Assembly (NCBI RefSeq): GCF_013426205.1
Contig: NC_089427.1
Location: 3,968,001 to 4,032,000 of the forward strand
DNA length: 64,000 nt
From: Metarhizium brunneum
Taxonomy: Eukaryota > Ascomycota > Sordariomycetes > Hypocreales > Clavicipitaceae
Reading direction: 5' to 3'
The notes beneath the pieces are model-generated. The model had not been told where the DNA came from, made no database searches, and worked only from the letters and a program-made list of their open reading frames with translations. Below, in pieces: positions 55,961-64,000 of the stretch (the first letter of the stretch is position 1; every line of letters starts with the position of its first letter). The position numbers and the translations under genes are program-made.

Positions 55961-57810
55961 GATGCGAGTCCCGGGCTCTAGGGTCGATTTACTCTACACG
56001 AGAAGCAATGGGACAAAGCAATGCCACCGGGAGAACAGTCGAGTGCAACAGGCGCTCGGCAGCATTTGTATTCCGCGCAAGCACGCGAGATGTTGTTTAT
56101 ACGGCCCGTCAGCGACTACCAAGTGGACGACAGCCGGAGCTACTCGATGGCGAAGAAGCACGGACATTGAGCTTCCCAAGTAGCAAATCTCTAACGGGCC
56201 GACTGGTAGCTGTCTTGTGGCTGGAAGAATCCCTGATTTATCCTGGGGAGCAAAGCTCAACCCGGTCCGCGGCGCTCAGCCCCACCATGCTAAACCGCGA
56301 GCAGATCTCCATCACGGTGTAGACATGGCTTTTGACCCGGCGGCACTCTGCAGGTATCCATTGACGTGCGCCCATCGTTATGATGGCCCGGTTGAATCGA
56401 GAGAGACGACCCGGTCTGCGCTGAGCCTCAATCGCCGCGGTTGCTCAACAAGCTGTGCTGGGGTGGAAAATGAAAAAAAAACCAAGACAAAAACAAACAC
56501 AAGGTTGCTGAATATATGGGCGGCCCTCGCTATTCAAGTTGCGCTACGCAGTACATACAATGGGTATACCATCAAGGTCATGTCAACTATTTCGCATCAA
56601 GCTCACGACGTGCCCATTGCCCATTGGGCATGAGCAGAGTCATCATGAAGGCTCTCCAATTTCCCCTCTCTTCATCGCCAACCGTCTCGTCACGGTCGTC
56701 ACTAATCAGAACCATCGGCGACCCCGCCAACCCGCCTCAACGTCATTCCATAATGCGGGGAAAGTATGGAGTATGGGGAATTGACTTTGGCCACATGCAG
56801 CTTTAGCCCGTGTGGCTTCCATCGACCAGCAGACTCTGGACGCTCCCACTGCCGATTCCGGCCTGGAAGCCGTCATGGAATACCTGCCGGCGCATGGCAG
56901 TTCCATGCTCTGGTCTGGTGTCGTCTACCTCGCCACCCAACCCAGCTCGAGCCAACAGACCGGACTCTCCAGGCAAGTTGGACATGTGCCCGATGCGTCG
57001 TGAACTTGCGTTGGTCACTGACCGCATCCCCGTGCCATGACTCATGAATCGACAAGGTATCCGCCCTCTCTCGGCTCTATCACGGCCCAGCCATGGATAA
57101 TAGTGGAGGCCCTCAACTGCACCTTGCCTGGTCTGGTCCGACGACGGACAGACTTTGCCGCATCAATGCATTACGTGAACACGCTCCCGACTCCCCACGA
57201 GACAACAGCCGGACATGGGCGCATCACGGTGCCTATTCGGGCCTATAGAGTCAATCTCTGATTTTACCCGAAACATTGAAACTGCCACCACGTGCGCCCG
57301 TGCCATTTGGGCGGTAGCCGCTCCCGTTCCGCCAGTGTTTGCCTGTTCGGCACAAGGCCCCTTGCGCCACCCTGCACCAACACATTAACCTTGCAGCTTC
57401 TGAGTTCCCAAACCCCTACCCACTTTCTACAGGGTGGTGCAGCTCTCGGTATGGCCGAGAATTCTAACATAAGAGCCAGCCCACGGGTGGCCGTGTGCAA
57501 GACTAACTTTCGGTCCATCAACGCCCTCAGAATCAGCAGTGGCTTCTTGGTTCTGCCGTTTGAGTCCAATTCCACGTCGCATGTACGCCGTCACATCTGG
57601 CAAATGGAAACAATACACCTGATGGCATAATATAATATTGTTAAAAGTACAAAGTAATATATTCCTTTTAGACACTACTGCTAGAAATAGAGTACAAAAG
57701 AATAGTGACAGGGCTCGTCCCATTGATACACGGCTAAGAATAAACTACAAAAGAATAGTGAAATGGCCCCTCCCATCGACACATCCCCCCAAAGCTCAAG
57801 TCCATCTCGC
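55961..57810. other. intergenic region upstream of the acid trehalase
   Basis: About 1.85 kb holding the trehalase promoter (right side of the gene) and the 3' flank of the hexosaminidase. Overlapping frames of up to 138 codons have no motifs. A short direct repeat, agaataaactacaaaagaatagtg-like, occurs at about 57685-57760 (aatagagtacaaaagaatagtgacagggc versus aataaactacaaaagaatagtgaaatggc). GTCTGGT occurs at several points. Confidence 0.5.
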
Positions 57811-62038
<4,228 letters not shown>

Positions 62039-63094
62039 ATGGCGCCAAAAGGGCCCATTACAACGCCCTTCACCCAACTCTTGGGCATCCAACACCCCGT
62101 GGTTCTAGCCGGCATGGCCCATACTTCCGGAGGCGAGCTTTCTGCTGCCGTCTCTAATGCTGGCGGGCTGGGAGTCATTGGTGGTTTGCAGTACTCGCCC
62201 GACCAGCTTCGGGACATCATCGCCGAAATGAAGGCCGCCTTCAAGCAGCCAGATCTGCCCTTTGGTATTGACCTCGCGCTTCCGCAGGTGGGCGGCAACG
62301 CACGGAAAACAAACCACGACTACACCCACGGGAAGCTCGAGGAGCTCATCGACCTGACCATTGAGAGCGGCGCTAAACTTTTCGTGTGCGCAATCGGCGT
62401 GCCGCCCAAGCACATCATCGAAAAGCTGCACAAGAACGGCATTCTCGTCATGAACATGGTGGGCCACCCCAAGCACGCCGTCAAAGCCCTCGATCTCGGC
62501 GTCGACATGGTGTGCGCCCAGGGCACCGAGGCCGGCGGGCATACCGGCGAAATTGCAAGCTCGGTCCTTGTGCCTGCCGTCGTGGACGTGGCCCGACGTT
62601 ACAAGCCGCCGATGCTCAAGGGTTCTACCGCCTTGGTCCTCGCCGCCGGTGGCGTCTGCAACGGTCGGGGTGTTGCCGCCGCTCTGATGCAGGGCGCCTC
62701 TGCCGTGTGGGTTGGAACCCGCTTCGTGGCCTCGGTGGAGGCCAACAGCAGCAACGAGCACAAGCAGGCCGTCGTGGACTGCGACTTTACAGGCACGGAG
62801 CGGACGCTAGTCTTGTCCGGAAGGCCCCTGAGGATGATGCCCAACGACTACATTCGGCGGTGGAACAAGAACCCCCAGGAGATACAGAGCCTTTGCGACC
62901 GCGGCATCGTCCCCGTGGAGCATGACCTGGAAAACGGCGCGGAGGACATCGATGTGCCTCACTTTATGGGCCAGGTGGCGGGTTCCATTCAGCGCATTCA
63001 GCCGGCGGGCGAGATTGTTCATGAGCTTGTCGAGGAAGCCGCCGAGATGCTGCGGACCGGGGGGACGTACCTTGATGGGGGTAGTAAGCTGTAG
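62039..63094 (+). CDS. nitronate monooxygenase (2-nitropropane dioxygenase family), 351 aa
   Basis: Single exon with an A-rich leader and ACC before the ATG. The FMN-binding TIM barrel is complete: TPFTQLLGIQHPVVLAGMA at the N-terminus, AAVSNAGGLGVIGG, AKLFVCAIGVPP, DMVCAQGTEAGGHTG with the active-site His, VLAAGGVCNGRGVAAAL and GASAVWVGTRFVAS, which bind the phosphate. The length matches the family. The reaction is flavin-dependent oxidation of alkyl nitronates, including the toxin propionate-3-nitronate, to carbonyl compounds and nitrite. Such enzymes protect fungi that make or meet nitro compounds. It is cytosolic or mitochondrial; no signal peptide is seen. Nothing nearby suggests a pathway. 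Confidence 0.93.
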   Translation: MAPKGPITTPFTQLLGIQHPVVLAGMAHTSGGELSAAVSNAGGLGVIGGLQYSPDQLRDIIAEMKAAFKQPDLPFGIDLALPQVGGNARKTNHDYTHGKLEELIDLTIESGAKLFVCAIGVPPKHIIEKLHKNGILVMNMVGHPKHAVKALDLGVDMVCAQGTEAGGHTGEIASSVLVPAVVDVARRYKPPMLKGSTALVLAAGGVCNGRGVAAALMQGASAVWVGTRFVASVEANSSNEHKQAVVDCDFTGTERTLVLSGRPLRMMPNDYIRRWNKNPQEIQSLCDRGIVPVEHDLENGAEDIDVPHFMGQVAGSIQRIQPAGEIVHELVEEAAEMLRTGGTYLDGGSKL

Positions 63095-63443
63095 ACTCGA
63101 CCGCAAGTAAACCGCTGATTCGGAATCTTGGGTACACTGGGCGGCATGTAAGAATAGACTTGGATCAGAGACGCGCAAATAGGCACATGGAAACATTCGA
63201 CAAACAGACGGGACCAAACGTTGCTGCTTGGCAACGCCCCTTGACCGGCATCTTGCCATCAAGCGGCCTGTGATTGTGATGACACCATCGCTGGTGATTT
63301 TGCCCACGACGCAATTATTCCTGCCAGATGGCTCTTTGCAAGTGAGAAGCTGGCATGGCCTGACATGACACGCGGGACAGGGCGTAGCCCCTTGATTATT
63401 CCAAGTTAAGTTATACTCTATTTTGCCGTCAACTGACTATACC
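63095..63443. other. 3' intergenic flank
   Basis: No gene supported between the nitronate monooxygenase stop and the next LTR. Confidence 0.55.
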
Positions 63444-63638
63444 TGTTACACGGAAATAGCCTGTTGCACAAGGGCTACAATCCTGGGACCTAGGGCAAAG
63501 TCTCCCACCGAATTCTTGGATTTAAAGACGTTTTTGGCCACCGAGGCCTTGAGGAAAACCAAAGACCTTTGATGCCAAAGACTGTTATTAGATGAATTGA
63601 GCTATTTGCTCCAAGCCCTCTATAGAACCCTTATCACA
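63444..63638 (+). mobile_element. solo LTR, no visible target duplication
   Basis: A 195-bp copy from TGTTACACGG to CTTATCACA. It shares AGGGCTACAATC, GGACCTAGGGCAAAGTC, TTTGATGCCAAAGACTGTTATTAGATGAATTGAG and CTCCAAGCC with the 5047 and 47316 copies. The flanks atacc and tgtct differ, so this copy may be recombined or one flank is rearranged. Confidence 0.82.
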
Positions 63639-64000
63639 TGTCTGACAAGTTAAATATCTCTTCTTCTTGCTTGTCAGATTTGACCTCTTATAGGGCGTTA
63701 TTGTCATGTGGTTTACTTGTCTCGACTGGGTCGTGATAAGAAACTAATATTACTATTAGGCCCCGAGTTTAGGTATTTGGGCTGTATGTGGAAGCTGCTC
63801 GCATCCAGCTGGCCGATTTGACCCCCTTTTGTAGAGCCTTTTAGCCAGTATTAACTAGAAACATTGAATGACACAATCACACACAACGCACAAAGCGTCC
63901 CTTCCAGGACAATTACCGAGGCAAGAGGAGCGATACGTATTGTATATGTTTTGGATAAAATATAGTTAAGATTAAGGTCCTCTGCATCTCAGTTAGGAGT
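63639..64000. other. AT-rich end of window
   Basis: No gene supported. The stretch begins with a short inverted pair tctgacaag/cttgtcaga around 63641-63679. Confidence 0.5.

Overview
The window is nuclear DNA of a filamentous ascomycete. Its genes are split by short 50-90 bp introns with GT..AG borders and CTAAC/CTGAC-like branch sites, and they include a Zn2Cys6 regulator, a full-size PDR-type ABC transporter, an SAT4/rhodopsin-domain membrane protein and several small secreted cysteine-rich proteins. The gene mix (acid trehalase, secreted hexosaminidase, secreted serine protease, an oxidosqualene-cyclase locus) would fit an insect-associated Hypocreales species such as Metarhizium. That placement is inference and was not tested.

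Left part (1-18.8 kb): AT-rich and gene-poor. It holds a trypsin-fold protease with an unusual S1 pocket and a cysteine-rich tail, two small secreted proteins (70 and 111 aa), solo LTRs of one retroelement family, and a roughly 800-residue protein ending in DM9 (DUF3421) repeats.

Middle (18.9-46.2 kb): a secreted alginate-lyase-fold enzyme, then what looks like a triterpenoid biosynthetic locus. It contains a class E P450 (552 aa), an SAT4-type membrane protein, a second P450 (571 aa) with a CYP7/8-like I helix, an ABCG exporter (1415 aa), a group A FAD monooxygenase (444 aa), an oxidosqualene cyclase, a Zn2Cys6 regulator and a DUF3445 haem-dependent-oxidase-like protein. The cyclase, the only scaffold-forming enzyme seen, reads continuously over about 718 codons but carries two in-frame stop codons and a Cys-to-Tyr change in the DCTAE motif. 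In this assembly the pathway therefore appears disabled at its first step while the tailoring, export and regulatory genes stay open. A tRNA-Gly(GCC) with an 11-nt intron and a 228-bp MITE-like inverted-repeat element also lie in this region. An ankyrin-repeat scrap and a possible P450 scrap sit in the AT-rich DNA beside the cyclase.

Right part (46.2-64 kb): two solo LTRs in opposite orientation, each with a perfect 5-bp target duplication; a 192-aa cysteine-rich secreted protein; a SnoaL/NTF2-fold protein; an acid trehalase (GH65, 1076 aa); a GH20 beta-N-acetylhexosaminidase (620 aa); a nitronate monooxygenase (351 aa); and another solo LTR.

Exon borders were placed by eye from splice signals and reading frame. 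Coordinates of multi-exon genes run from first to last coding base including introns.
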